Positions 50,601 to 64,000 of a stretch of 64,000 nucleotides of DNA are shown here, piece by piece. Under the pieces are notes generated by a model that had not been told where the DNA came from, ran no database searches, and was given only the letters and a program-made list of their open reading frames with translations. Every line of letters starts with the position of its first letter. Positions within the stretch are counted from its first letter, which is position 1. The position numbers were made by a program, and so were the translations under genes. Location: the NCBI GenBank assembly GCA_032173965.1, contig JAVUNC010000019.1, forward strand, positions 12,573,234 through 12,637,233, given 5' to 3'. The DNA comes from Sitta carolinensis (taxonomy: Eukaryota; Chordata; Aves; Passeriformes; Sittidae).

Positions 50601-52907
50601 GAGCTGTCTCTAAGCACTCACTGGGCACAGGTGGCTATTTGGAAGAGCTCACATGGCCACCAGCATAGCCAGGAACAGAGACAGATAGGAAGGGAAGAAA
50701 GGCACCTGGAAGGTGGTCAGAGCACAAGTTTCTCTTACTTCTGTGGGAGCAGAGAGCTGCCTTCATTTATAGCTGCAGCATCCAGGTCAGCCAGAACCTC
50801 TCATGCAGAAAGCCTGCTTGAGAGGTAACTCGGGTGGCCTGCTTTTCTTTATGGGGCTTTTTTTTGTGGCACTTTATATGCTTCAATGCAGTAGTGTCAC
50901 CTATAATTGGCAGCATTCAGTGCATCCCTCGAGCTGAGCATTTAGAAAATGAGAAACATTTGGATGGAAGCAGCTTTCCTATGAGAGGGAAGCATGAAGA
51001 TTAAAAAGATGACTTCCATTCACAGCAGCTGAGTGCCTCACTTTAGTAGGAATACTCCTGTAGCATAGCAACTTTGCAATCTAATTATCTAGATATTTTT
51101 AAAGGCAACTGAGGTTTACATAAAATGTCATAATATATATCACCACCTACATGAACTATTAGCAGAACTAGAACCTTTAGTCTCATTACTGTGGGAAATT
51201 CGTGGAACAAAACTCATTGCAAGACCTTAGAGGTAGGGAAGGTGATTTTTTATTAAAAAGATTCCAGTAAGTTGGTCCTACCCACTCCCACACTCCCATC
51301 AGCATACTCACTTGCACAGGACTGTATGCATCAATCTGCTCAGGATCAGCCAAGTACAGCAGGAAGCACGTAGGATAACAGCACCACTCCTCTGCATCTC
51401 TGAGATGGGCTCTTCTTCATGTTGTATGCATCTTTTATACCCCTCAGCAGTGGATATGATGATCTTGTGTCTCACCCTTCAAGAGTTTCAGGCAAAACTG
51501 AGTCTTTTGTTACCCTTACCTTGGCATTTCACAGTTCTCTACTGTGGGTCATCATCTTGTGACCTTATCTCTAAGGCTCCAGTCTGGGTTTTGTCCTCTG
51601 GTTTGCATGAAGCACATGGCGTGCTTCTGCAGCAATTAATACATGCCACTCCTTTAACCCCTCATCTGCTGCTTTTCTGTTGTCTTTAGCCAGGCGTTTC
51701 CATTCACATCGGTACTGGTATTTCTGCTAAAAACCTCCACATTAAGCCAGTCTTAACCACGTGAGATCCTGGCAGTCTGGAAGCTGGTCACTTCTTGTGA
51801 ACCAGGGCAGGGAACAACTCTGGCAACAAATTGCACAGCTTCTGGCTGGCCATACAGAAATGCAGAGGTTGAAAATGTATTTGTGTTGTGGCAAATTTTA
51901 GGCAGCAGTCCCTGTAAGTGATTCTCTTGTTTATATGCTACCACGTAAACTTCATTTACCCTCCTTCCCACATCCCTTATCCTTGCTTCTCCATCTGCTC
52001 ATCTGTCTCATCCTCAGTATTCCATACAATTATTCCCATCCCCTTTCCCTTAGAGGAAATACCACTTCCAAAGGTTTCTGCCAATGTCTACCCTCTCCTC
52101 TCCAACAAGGATGTACAAAAGTATTTTCAGACCTAAAACTCAACAGAATCATTTGGCTACTTCCTGAAGGCAAAAAATAGCACACCCTTTACTCCATGTT
52201 CATCTTCCCGACAATTTTCCAGGCTGCCTTTCAGAACATGGACATGTTCAAATAATGAAAAAAATATTTCAGACAGAAATTTAAGACAAAACATCAACTC
52301 CCTTCTAAACTTAGTCAAAACCATAGGGACCTCTTGTACTGTAACTTTGCAGAAACAAACTAAGCCCGAGGCAAGAAAGAAACAATGGAAAATTGCAGCA
52401 ACAAGGGAAAACTGCAGCCAAAGTGGGAATTTTGGTGAAGTCAGAAGAGAAAAAAGGGAGCTCTAGCAGGAGGAATAAGGAAGTCATAACTGCAAACAAT
52501 GGTGTAATTTTTGCCTACAGTAAATGCACATTACTGAAGACATTGCATGCATACCCATATATCCAGATCCTCACTTTGCAGCCTCCCCTGAGTCATACAG
52601 TAGGTCTTTCTATTCCTTCAAGCTGGAGACCAGGTATGTCCATGGAAAGCCTGAACACAAGGGCTTTATATCTCAAGAAAGTGAAATGTAGTTTCTCACA
52701 GAAGCCTTTTTCAACACACATATGTTCCCAGGCCCTGCCACGTACCACTGGATGCCTGCCTGCTCCTGCAGATGAGAACCTGCCCCCAGTGCACACCCAG
52801 TGCAGCTGGTGATTTGAGCTGACTGTGTTTTGGACCTGAGATGCCTTATCTTGTCCTTTGGCTTGTTCTTTGGAGGGACTGGAATTCTTTCCTTGGGCAA
52901 GGTAAAA

Positions 52908-53122
52908 TATTAGAATTGTTTAGGCTGGAAAAGACCTCTAAGATCATCAAGTCCAAATGTTAATCCAGCACTACTAACCTGTGTTTCCAAGTGCAACATC
53001 TACACATCTTTTAAATATATCCAGGGATGGTGACTCGACCACTTCTCTGGGCAGGCTATGCCAGGGCTGGGCAATGCTTTCAGTGAAGAAATGTTTCCTA
53101 ATATCCAATCTAAACCTCAGAA
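52908..53122 (-). mobile_element. CR1 LINE 3' fragment, reverse orientation
   Basis: The segment runs from TAGAATTGTTTAGGCTGG through AAAAGACCTCTAAGATCATC and ATCCAGGGATGGTGACTCGA to CCTAATATCCAATCTAAACC, all familiar parts of the CR1 3' region read in complement. It is non-coding and moderately diverged. Confidence 0.88.
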
Positions 53123-54577
53123 TATCAGAAGCATCCAGAAAGGTCAGAAGCATGATCAGCCACCTCTCTCAAAAATGATCAGCAGCAGATTGATGAGGAC
53201 TGAGCTCCCACATGTGTCAGAAAAAGCCAGCAAGAGTCCAAACCCTGTGCACATTGAAGAGGTGCTTTTTAACATATTTTCCACATATTTCCAAACTTTA
53301 TGTTGTCTTAGCCCAAACACCCGTCAGGGTTATCATGGTGCTACTTTTTGCAATTCAATCATCAAAGCAGTGCCCGCCCTTCCTCCTTTTCCTCCTTCCT
53401 ACTAATTAATTTTTACATGAAACTTATGGTGTTAGCAGTTTTGATCTGGTTATTCTGTTGAGGCTTGTCTACAGTCAGACTCCACAAAGCCTCAGTAGTG
53501 CCATCACTGTGAGCTTGCTGTCATGCCTGGGAAGCCAGCAGAACTGTCAGCTCTCCAGATAGTAGGACAACATCCTTTTCTCCTGCCTTACAGCTTCCAA
53601 ATGTGTGAAAGTGCCATCAGCACTGGGCTTTGGCAGTCTCATAGACTAAGGCACCTTTCTGGCACATAAAGTGGGCCATGCAAGACACAGATGACTGGCC
53701 AGTCAGTCCCCACCCCTCTCTCATCAGCTTTAGAAGCTCAGACACAAGTTGAGGCATATCATGACTCATTTTGTTTGAAAGCTTGTAGAAGTGACGGTCA
53801 GGTCCTACAGATAAACACAGGATTATTCTCACCAAGTGTGCTTTTTTAAAAAAAACACTAGTTATTACTGCAAAAGATGTTATTTATAGGCTACATAATC
53901 TGCCACAGGGTCCTGCAAAGCTCCTGTGTTGAACCACCCAGCAGACTTAAGACGCACTTTGAAAAACGCACCTGCTGTGAATCAAGGAGAATCAGGGCTC
54001 TCGTGCCAATTGCTGAAAAAATTGCTCTGACCACAGATATTTCCACACAGAACTTACCAACAATGTGAGAAGCAAAACATAGGAATTTCACTTTCAAAAA
54101 TTAGGAAGTACACACTGAAAAGAGCAAACTCAAACAGCAAAGGTTTGGGGTATTCCTTTTGGATTTTTTCCACCAACATAAAACAGTCCACACCTTACAT
54201 GCAGGGAGGTTTTTCTTAAGTGGGTTTGAACCACAACTCCAGTGTTAACCTTCCTAACACGTTCATCCTTTCTGGCAAGTGTAGATCAAACTTACCTGTT
54301 ACAGTAGTAAAACAGAGTAATAACAACAAGATCCATCATTCATTATGATGAAAGCACTGTCATGGCTGGATCACATCATATCAGTGGAGGCTATAAATCT
54401 CCTCATATTTTACTCCCCACAAAAAGAACACTTTCCCAATCAGAGAAAGCTGCCGAGCCAGAGTGTGCTCTCAAGGCACGTGAGTGTTCTGCAGGAGCAC
54501 ATCTGTCACTTGGCAGTGTTCACCTGAAAGGAGAGCCCTGGGTGATACGGCACAAGAGTGAAAGCTTTTTTTTCTGC

Positions 54578-54634
54578 AACATAAAGTGAAAAGTGTCTGA
54601 AATGCCAAACAACATAAAGTGAAAGTGTCTGAAA
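54578..54634. repeat. short direct duplication, period 33 bp
   Basis: AACATAAAGTGAAAAGTGTC plus TGAAA (54578-54602) recurs at 54611-54634 with one A fewer. The two are separated by eight bases. Confidence 0.8.
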
Positions 54635-55307
54635 GAAGAGAACTTCAGCTTTACTGGGGGAAGAGGCATCATGATCCCTTCATAAAACTCCAAATATTAA
54701 AAGCAATTATGCTGTGCTCACACCCTAAGTAAAGCATACTGAAGAAGCTCCACTTCCAAAGGCTGCTCCACATGCCAGATATACCTTTTATACATCAACT
54801 TCTACATCCAACATAAAAGGAAATAAATATATAAAACCAAACAACCCCCCACAAAGTCCCAGTAGCCTCCCCTACCTGACCATGAGTAGGAAGTTTTTCA
54901 GAGATGCCAGCAGGATCTCTGCAGGTATGGAGGGTTTACTCAGGCCATTGGATGCATAGCAGAAGAACAGTCCTGTACAGTTACATTTCTGCCCTCCCAG
55001 CCATTGGTGAGAATCAGACTTATGCCAAGAAGTTCACTGGTCTCTTAAAATGAAACCTTGGAAAAGAGCTTAGACAATTCCAGAAGGATGAGTGTGAAGC
55101 TAAGGCCTCCCACCTAAACTATCTAGGGATCTTTGTGTCTTGGATAAGGCTAGAGGTTGTTGCTCAAAACTACTCATCCATGGCAGTCACAGACAGCAAG
55201 ATTTCACCATCATTCAACACAGCGATTTTCAGAGAAACCATTTCATTCACAGCACTTACTAAAAGAAAATTTGTAAGACCATCCTAAGAAGAGAAAAGGA
55301 CTATAGA

Positions 55308-55322
55308 AATATATATATATAA
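55308..55322. repeat. (AT)n microsatellite
   Basis: A short perfect run of AT dinucleotides followed by AA. Confidence 0.75.
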
Positions 55323-58300
55323 ATGTGATGGGAGGACCTTCTGTTGAAAAAAACCTGGAGGAGATAGTTACCAGACTGACAAGAAACGGAAGAGTATCAG
55401 TAGCATTTATGTGTGTCAGGGAGCAGCATTGTCCCATGAAGGGGGACCCAGCACAGGCTGTGCTCTCACCCACAGCACAGCCCCTGAGCAGAGCTGGCTG
55501 CTGGTAGCAGCTCCCATCAACAGCCCCAGACACAGCAAAGGGGAGGCCCAAGCCCAGGGGTCACCCGGGGGTGCAATCATTGAAGGGATGAGACCTCCCC
55601 TCAAGGGCCCATCCAGGCAGCAAAACCAGAGACCAACTCCCCTGTGAGGCAGCCCAGGGCCGGGCTCAAACAAAGCTGCTGGGTAGAGGGTTGGGTGGAG
55701 GTCCCCACTGAGGCTGCTCAGAGCACTTGGGACCCTCTGGGTGCTTTGGGAGTTTGTTTGTTTTTTTCACTGAACCTCAAAGCTGCAGCAGGTCACAGCA
55801 GGGAAGCTGGAGGAGCAGCAGGCCAGTGTGTCCATGAGGAGAATGGCAGCTGGGAGGTTTATTCTCACTGCATCAGCAGCAGCACACAGAGAGCTGCCTG
55901 CTGTGTGAGTGAGGGAGACTGACCACTATGGGCCTTTGTTCCTTGCTTTGGTCTGGCTGTCAGGACTGTCAGGGATTGTAAACATCAGCACTGCAGATTT
56001 TGGTGTTGGTGCCAAAAATGCAGAGCAGTCAGAAGCTGTGCCTCCTCTTCCTTTCCAATTTAAAGTGTTTCAGCTAAAAACTAAAAAGATGTTGGGGTTT
56101 TTTTTTAATCACTGCCATATTAACTTTGATGAAAAAGCAAAATCATGGACTTATTGCTCCTTTTTAAGGGCCATCTAAACTGGTGCTTGATGGAAGACCT
56201 CATTTATCCCTCACTAATGCCTGCAGACATTTTTCTCTCTTGTTTTACTTTTTTCCTTGTTTCTTTCACCCACATCCATTCTCATCACTTCTCTTGGCAT
56301 CCGCATCCCCTTTCCTGGTTCCACATAACAAGTCCCCCCTTACATAATTGGACTTTTCACAGGGCCTCAGGGCAACCTCTCTCCAAAAAAACAAGAAGGA
56401 CATTCACTGAAAAGGACTGAAAAGGTCACCTTTGTCTCTTTGCTTCCAGGCTTGGGATGTGACCACACAACAGTTCATCTCTAGGGTAGTTAACGGGAAA
56501 AATGCCAGCAGGTGGCATTCCAGAATAGCTTCTGGAATCAGTGATGACAGGAAAACCTGAGCTACACCCAGGGCTCCTCTTACAGCTGTTGACATCTGCA
56601 CAGTGGAAGGGGATGCAGGAGAGCTGCAGCAGCATCTCCACCCACAGCACCTTCAGTGATGGCTGCTGCTGCTCGTCTCTTCATCTCTCCCTCCTTCCCT
56701 CCAGTCTTCAGGCTCTTTCTCACAAATAAGTACTTTAATGGCATCTGTTTTGAAATTTCTCCTTGGAAAAAAGTATCTGGGTGACAAATCAGGCTGCCAC
56801 CTGAACACTGAGTCAGTCTCCACTTCTGTCTTCAAGCATTTGAGCATCTTTAAGTGCTATCTGACCTGAAAGCCTTGAATATAAAGTCATACTGTAGACC
56901 CTCCAATAGAAGATACATACATGCATGCATTTGCATAGAGCATCCAGTGGTCAGTGACCCCTTTGACTCAACCTAGTTAAGACAGCAAATTTTCAAAAGA
57001 TTCTTTGCTTGCCCTAGTGAGATAAAAATAACATTGTCCTGCAGGAAGCTGAGCAAATGCTAAATAGGTATTCTGATTGTGGCTGGAAGTAAAAGCTGTG
57101 ATTCCCGTTTGCAGGTTTCTCTCTGCCATCAAAGTCACCCCTTGCCACAGTTGTACCTACTTCTACTCTCAGCAAAAACAGGTATTGCCCAGGCAGTGAG
57201 CAGCAAGACACCTGCTGGCTGTGCTGAAACCTGTTATTTCAGCCCGGAGTAGAAATACCTTCTTGTCTTTAAAGCTTCACTGCTGCAATGTAGTAAGTCA
57301 TAAATAAAAGCCAGAAAAAGCTTGTTCTGAGCATTTTAACTGGATTTTCCTCCTAGATTTGGATAAATGGCTGCAGACACAACACCAGTGTGCTCAGGAA
57401 GGCACAGCGAGTGGAATCTGAAAGCTCTGGGTTACATTTTGACCTAAACAGGAAAGTGATCTCAGTTGTGTAGCAATGAATTCTCTTCATTTGTTGAGAC
57501 AACTTCTATCACAACCATAGGAAAAGAAAACCCTAGGACAAACAGGTGGATAAACCTCTGGAGAGTCTGTGGAGATGCCGTGGGCACTGACTTCCAGAGC
57601 TGTTAGGACAGCTATCAGTGCCTAAGGAAGACACAACGCCCAGGCTGGGTAGGCATTGAGGAAAAAGAGAGTTTGAATATTCCTGCCCCAAAGTCAGCAA
57701 GAGGGGTGAAAGAGAGATCCTTTCCTCTGCTTTGGCATTGTTTATTCAGAACAGAACATTCTAAAGCTATCCTTCTCTGTCATCAGCCTTTTGGGAAAAC
57801 AACAGCTAAATGCTGCCTTTGAGGAATCAGCACCTGGCTTATCTCATCTCTGCACCTCCTAGTACAGCCTCTTCCAGGCATGTGGCTCAGTTTTCTGGAA
57901 CAAGGAGTCTCCCAGTGCATGGCTCAGTGGCCACAGGTCCTGTCTGAGCCTGCATGAACATTCCTGCCATTGGAACAAAAGTGACAGAGTTTGGAAACCA
58001 AGAACCCTCAGTGAATGGTGTAGGGTGTGAATCACTGTGGCTGCATCCTAAACCACTGACTTGCATCAGGAATCACTGATTAGCACAGCTGGAGTGGTGG
58101 AGCAGCAGAGAGCAGCCAGGTGGGTGATGCCTCAGCAGGTAACTCTGTCCCACAAGCAAATTTTAGGATTGTTGGGAGGACAACACTATGACAATCAAAC
58201 TGGTCTCTCTCACATACAACATGCGGGTTCCTCATGCCAGGCTGTGTTCACTAAATGCCAGACCACAGGCAATAGGGGTATCCCAGAAACACTTCAGCTG

Positions 58301-61300
58301 GACTTGGGACTGCCTGTCATATTGGCTTTGACCCAGTGGTACTTTTGTCTTGCTTATCCCACTGTGGTGTGTACCTGATAGAAGTGGCACTGGGATTCAT
58401 GTGGCAGAGGAAGTCAGGAAAACTGGTTTCTGTTCCCATCTCTGCTACTCATTTGCTGTATATCCACGAGTAGTTAATTAAGCCTCATCTTTCCCCACTT
58501 TAGAATTGTGATAATTACATTTATCTCTCTTTGTGAAGAGCAAGGGCTTGGAGACATTTGAATAAATGCCCTCAAAGAGCCAAGGGTTGTTATAGTTAGT
58601 TATAATAATCTTGGTCCTCCCTGAATTTTTGAAAGCTCTCCTATTCCGGTGACTCTGCTTCATAGACAAGGCAGAAAAAACTGGAGTATAATTACAGAGT
58701 GACTCCACATTCTGCTGTGGGCTCCTTGTGTTTATTTGGCTGAACCTAGCTCACCTCCAGCCTTTTTGTTACCTTGCATAGGTCCCAAGGGAACTCAGTA
58801 TTGCAATGATATGACCATCACTGCAAAGTAAGCAGCATTTTTGTCATGCTGTGACTGTGATTAAAAAGCAGCATCATAGCTTTTAACTTCTGAAATAATA
58901 TTGGAAAGTACTAAGCTACGGGAATTCTGACATTTCATAAGTGACCTTTTTCCAGAACAAGGGAAAAAATAAGCTCTTACGCTTCAAAGGTATTTAGCAC
59001 CTTGCTTTTTTCTTTAGGTGTCTAAATTCAAACAAAATTGTGAGCTCAAATAAGCAATTAGTTCAAGTACTGCCGATGTTTACAGTGAGGAGCCACTCTG
59101 AGCGTGTGAAATGAGAGACTTCATTTATGGCACCAATGGGGAAATCCTACCCCTTATGCTCTGTATGAGCTTGTTTTCCAGACTTGCAAGGTCCAGGCTT
59201 AATTTATTGCCTAAGAATATTCCTGAGGGCTTACGAAGTCTGAGGTAGAACTCTCTCCTTTTTCTGCTAATAGATAGTAAAATGAGAGTAAGATATCAAC
59301 AGCAATATTTAATAAATTAAACAACACTGGAACAATCCTGGGCACTGGGAGATGATCAGTGCTGTTTAATTCCTTAGAAAAATGCCTGGTTTGACTCAGG
59401 CCATGCAGCAGCCTCCCAGACGGAGCCTGAAATTTCCACTTCTGCAGGAGTTAGCATGGGGTACAGATCTTACTTGCTGTTTGCTTGTGCCTGCTCAGTG
59501 CAGGAAGCTCAGGAATTTTAAGGTGTGGACAAAAACCTATATGATTAGCCCCACCAACCTCAAAAGCTCTGTCTTGGTTTTAGACATAAATAAATGAGAT
59601 ACATAGCAGAAAGGGTTAATTGTACAGGTCAGATGTGCTGCTCCAGAAGTTAAAAGCTCCAAAAGAAGAGGGAAGTGTCTGCATTTGCAAATGTGTGTGA
59701 GTCTGTGTGGGTGTGAGTGTAAACATGCACATTCAGGGGGAAAAATCTTTCAAGAAAATCACAGAATATCCACCACCTTTTTTTACAAGGAGAAGACATG
59801 CCAAGATCTTTGAATTAATTATTCTCTGCAAATCACTCTTGCAGTTAAAAGCCATACCAGCATTTCCAGAAAAACTTTCAGTTCAGTATATGTAAACAAA
59901 TTTAAAGAAAACAAATAAACAGACAAGAAAATGTGAAGATAAAAGGCTTGAGATAATAAGATTAAAGATGTTAATTGGAGACTGTGGCTTCGACAGACTC
60001 TGACAGTGGTAGCCGAGTTCCTACAAAAGCCTCCAGCTCTGCCCTGCCAGTCCCAGCCATTGTGAGTCTGTATCCCAGCAATGCCCTCACCAGACCCACC
60101 TCACCGTGCAGGCTTTGACTCAGAAACGCACACAGGCACAAGCTGAGGGGACAGGTTTAGAGTTTTAGGTTTGTGCATGTATTTAAGATCTTCAGGTCTG
60201 TGTTTAAACACATAATTACAGGCAAGTGTCTACGTAAGTGCTTTGAACTTGGGCAGTGATCCCCAAACCACTCATGTCCCCCCAGCCTAATGCTCTCTGG
60301 GTCACTTCATTCCTCACCAAGGATGCCAACATTTCCCACCCCTGTTCCAAATCAAGACCTCAGTGTCCTCTGCCTGCATATAATACTTGCTCTCATCACA
60401 TATAGCCCATGATTTTAAATTCTTGAACTAATAAGCTTTCCGAAAGAGATGAATTGTCTAAAGAAGAGATGGGAAAAACACAGGGCAGAAGTTTTATGAT
60501 GTGTTTGTTTTACTTTACACCCTGGATTTACAGCTGATGAACTCATGGGGAGTCATCTATTGTTCTTACTCTGGCTGAATGGTTTTACTTGAAAAGGGAA
60601 CTGATGAATTAAAGCATTTGATTTTAATTATCCCACAGTTTTAAGTGTTGTTAGAAAATGCCTATCAGTTTTAAGCCTCTATTTTCCAGGAAACCACTGT
60701 GTGAGTGTGTCTACAAGGAAAGCACGCTCATGGGATAGGCAATGACCACATCAGGAGTCAGAAGGCATGTCAGCATGATTCTTCCTCTTCAAACAATCAT
60801 GTTTATATGCACCAAGCTGTTGTAAGTGTACTGCTGCACTACTGCTGTTGTAATACTGTGCCTGCAAGAGATGGTGTCAGCCAGAACAACAAGCCAAGAA
60901 ACACACTAAGCTTTTTTTTCCAATTAAGCTTTTACACCTAACAAGTGTTTATTCATGTTCACTCCAAATGCTGAAAAAGATTAAAGATTCCCTGAAAAAG
61001 GTCCATACCTCCTGATATGGCCAGAGCAGATAAGGGGGAAAGGAAAGGCTTGTGCAATAAGAGATGGGCTAATGCATTGCAACAAAAACATTTCAGCCTG
61101 AGAAGCTGCTACTGCGATCGTGGGCTGCCAGCAGGGCAACGTGCCAAAACGCTTCTGAAATGCGACTGCGGTTGTAGAGAGCAATATGAAAATGTCTCAC
61201 ATGCCAGTGCAAACCTCTGCTGCCCCAAAAGAAAGCACAGAGGAAATGGGAATGCAAACGGGAGCCTGGTAGTCAGCTGCAAGGCCAGCTCTCACTCCCT

Positions 61301-61579
61301 GACATGCTTGTCACCCAGCGAGGTGCGAGACAGGAGGCGACAGAAGTGCGCTCACGCCCCTACGCAGAAGCAGTGACAAATCCTGTCTGTAGTTTCTGTA
61401 GTTCTTCTGAAACTGTTGCTCCAAAAGTGAAAATCTGGCCTAGTTACGTAAAGGTTTCTGCTGTGTCAGACCAACTCTGCTTCAGATGAAGCAGGACATG
61501 ACTGTGCCTCTGGCCAGAATGCCAGGGGTTTAATTACTGCCTTCTGCTGCCCATGTCCCCACCAGCCTCATACCAGTCA

Positions 61580-61587
61580 TGACGTCA
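61580..61587. promoter_or_regulatory. consensus cAMP-response element (TGACGTCA)
   Basis: A full palindromic CRE within ATGACGTCAGCTGC, which also extends towards a MARE half site. It lies about 200 bp after a locally CpG-enriched stretch (61.1-61.4 kb). No gene start could be linked to it. Confidence 0.3.
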
Positions 61588-64000
61588 GCTGCTGAAATCT
61601 GTTCCGAGTCTGTAAAATTAAGCTGAGTACGTGTTGTCTCCCACCCCTTCTCCTGCCTGTGTGGATGCTGCATCTCCCTGGGCAGAGCTGCTCTCCCACG
61701 TGGTGCATTTCTACAGTGCTAAGTGAAGAGGGAGAGCAACGGGCTGAAATAAAACCCTCGTTGGAGAACACTAATTGCCTGGGTCTTTTTCCCTTGTTTG
61801 GTTTCATGTTTTTCCCTTGTAGGTTTTCCATGCTGCCTTAGCCTTGAAGACCTCTTCTGTAACTGGCGCCCACACCAGCAAGCAATGCCTGAAAGGGAAT
61901 CTTCTGAGGCAGAGTATTTCTGGCATATTTTCTGCTTGCCATCTGTCTACAGGGAAACATCCTCAGGGCAGGAGCCTTCTGTGTCACAGGTTATATTCTG
62001 TTGGTCCCTATCAGATAATAAAGCTGTTAGTAATTAACACAGGCTAAGCAGGGACTGGTGCTATATATATACGGTGTGCACTGCACCCAAGTGAGTGGAG
62101 GATAAGACTGGGAGTCTGGAGACCTACTGAGTATCTCAGGGGTCAAACACAGGATTTATCTAGGCTGATACTGAGTATTTACACTGTAAGTGGCAGTTCT
62201 GGGCTCCCTTAAAACTCCGTGGGTAGAAATAGATAATTGTAGCCTTCATGTTTCCACAGGAACCATGATGGTTCATTCCATCCTAAATTCCTTTATACAG
62301 AGTCTCAGAGTCAAGTTGATGGTGCTGAAATTGGACAGCTCAAGATGGTGAGATGAATCTGACTCCAATGCACTTGACTTCTCACAGTTGTCCTTGTTGA
62401 TATGGTGATGGTGAGAACATTTCTCTATTGGGTGGCCTATGAGTGAAAAATAGTACCAAACTTATTTTTGTTTAGAGTTATATTCAATGTCAGCACTGGG
62501 TTTCCCAACATATGAACGAAACCCATGTTCTTGTTAACATAATTTCTACTGATTCCCAGAACCCTGCACACACATACATTTTTATGATAGAAAAATCACA
62601 TGTACCTTTGCTAAGAAAAGACTCTAGTATTTGAACACCATAAAACTGTCATTAAAATTAACTTTTTTTTTTCCAAGTAAAGCTCTTTCAGGAAAAAAAA
62701 AATCTAAAGGAGACGTACTCTCAGCAAAGAGGACTTGATATGTACCCCTGTCAGTACACATGGAAGAAACTAGAACTAATATCACACAGACACTTTCATG
62801 CTGTAAAAGTCTGCCAGGTTAGGAAGTGGATTTACAGAGAGAAAAGCTTTCCAGTTATTCTCTGGCACAAATCAATGTCACAGAGATGCTCTGGTGGAAT
62901 GGAAGCTTCATACAGCACCACTGTTATTACATATTGATTCAGAGTGTCCTCAGGGTCTGTCCATTAACTGGCACACTACTTTCAGAATGGTTTTGGTCTG
63001 TCCCATCATGCTGCATTCCTGCTTTTGGAAAGACCTGATGGAATGACTGAATTGTTTTCCATAAGGATGCTGAAACCACGGCAGCTTCTGCAAAAGGTGG
63101 CAGGAAACATGGGCACCTTAGGACCAGCCACCCTAATAGGACACCAACTTGCTATGTAGGTCACGTGTTCTGGGAAAATACGGCAACCTTGGCTTTGAAG
63201 GACAAACAGAAAGGTCAATTCTTCTGCAGATGGTTTGATCATTAAATGCCCTTGCCCTCCAGCTCCTCTTGTTTAAAAGGCATAGCGCTTCTTTAGGGAT
63301 AGGAGTGGCTGCTGACCTCGATATTTAACTAATAATTAAATGTGATCATTGCAAAAAGGCAAAACCATCACTTCTTGACACAGATGATTTTGGGAAGGGG
63401 GTTGTATGGGGACATTTGGGACATTCAGGTTGCCCTTGGAAAGCCCTCTGTCACCCTGGAAATTGCCCACCAGCACTGAAACAGCAGAAGAAAGTCACTG
63501 AAAAGATGGGGAGATTAGGAAAAGGGAGTGATGTGGTGAAGTTGGAAGGAGCTGGGAGAAACATGGAGGAGGAAACAGCTGGAAAATATGCTTTATTTAT
63601 TCATTGGACAAACAATTCAGCTCCTCCATCATTAACAATTAATCACCCTGGGCACTTTGGCCCAAGACTGACAAAGGGTTTAGGTGTGGTCACAGAAACT
63701 CCTACACCTCCCTTCTGTGTGCCTGGATCCTGCAGGGAAATACCCAAACCCTACACACCCTATACCTCCAATATGAGGTACCACAATTGCTGGGTAATTG
63801 CAACTAATACCTAAAATGGCCAACATGAAACCCTAAGAAAATGCACCTCCTGCCTCCTCTAGCTGGATTTTGAATCCCATTGGTACATGGGAACAAAGGA
63901 GGATTGTTCCTTGCTTTCTCTCTCATGTTCTCATGCCCAGATGCAGTGCATCAATCAAGGGCACTGTGACACTCACCAAAGGCAAGGCAGTTACAGAAAT

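Larger units (their letters stand above)
46613..52907. other. no supported gene
   Basis: AT-richer than the first half of the window, with short unrelated open frames only. Holds a poly(C) run and a TA microsatellite. Confidence 0.55.
53123..64000. other. no supported gene
   Basis: Open frames reach 132 codons at most and are unconvincing. The 61017-61376 plus-strand frame (119 codons, Cys-rich) sits in a CpG-enriched patch but shows no recognisable domain. Contains a short direct duplication, an AT microsatellite and a CRE. Confidence 0.55.

Noticed and set aside
61017..61376. 119-codon Cys-rich plus-strand frame
   Set aside because: Cysteine spacing matches no domain I know, and there is no splice or conservation evidence from sequence alone.
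1..64000. CRISPR arrays, operons, tRNA or rRNA genes, prophage-like systems
   Set aside because: The window is vertebrate-type DNA with introns, CR1 and an ERV LTR. I saw no direct-repeat/spacer array, tRNA cloverleaf or rRNA sequence.

Overview
The window looks like nuclear DNA of a bird, possibly a passerine (inference). The evidence is several decayed CR1 LINE 3' ends (27.7, 46.4-46.6 and 52.9-53.1 kb), a solo endogenous-retrovirus LTR bounded by a perfect 5-bp target duplication (43.6-44.8 kb), GT-AG introns and a low density of repeats. Most of the 64 kb is intergenic or intronic. Nearly all open frames of 60-225 codons here lack splice context, domains or conserved-looking composition, and I treated them as chance.

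The one gene I can build completely lies on the minus strand, 42547 down to 37577. Seven coding exons join in frame through six canonical GT-AG introns and encode a 298-residue multi-pass membrane protein. Two motif blocks, PAGWTFLIWNVIYAWQ and LYLTWTSIATLLN, resemble the hallmark blocks of the TspO/MBR (translocator protein / tryptophan-rich sensory protein) family. The protein is, however, far longer than classical TSPO (about 160-190 aa, 5 helices) and has about eight hydrophobic segments. I do not recognise a standard gene symbol. The start codon sits just inside an exon preceded by a good acceptor, so there must be a separate 5' UTR exon. A candidate first exon with TATA and CCAAT motifs is near 45.9-46.1 kb. 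If that is right, the solo LTR lies antisense in intron 1. The same interval holds an isolated exon-like frame (43038-43169) with one transmembrane helix, in the same splice phase as the gene's real last exon.

Layout: 1-9.2 kb, no gene, some simple repeats and a small cluster of palindromic motifs. 9.2-9.65 kb, a GC/CpG-rich block with a 40-41 bp minisatellite and a possible short first coding exon on the plus strand. 9.7-27.6 kb, nothing convincing apart from homopolymer and simple repeats. 27.7-28.7 kb, a CR1 3' end abutting a coding-like segment on the minus strand, then a perfect 13-bp inverted repeat. 28.7-37.5 kb, no gene. 37.5-46.1 kb, the membrane-protein gene. 46.1-64 kb, CR1 fragments, simple repeats and no supported gene.
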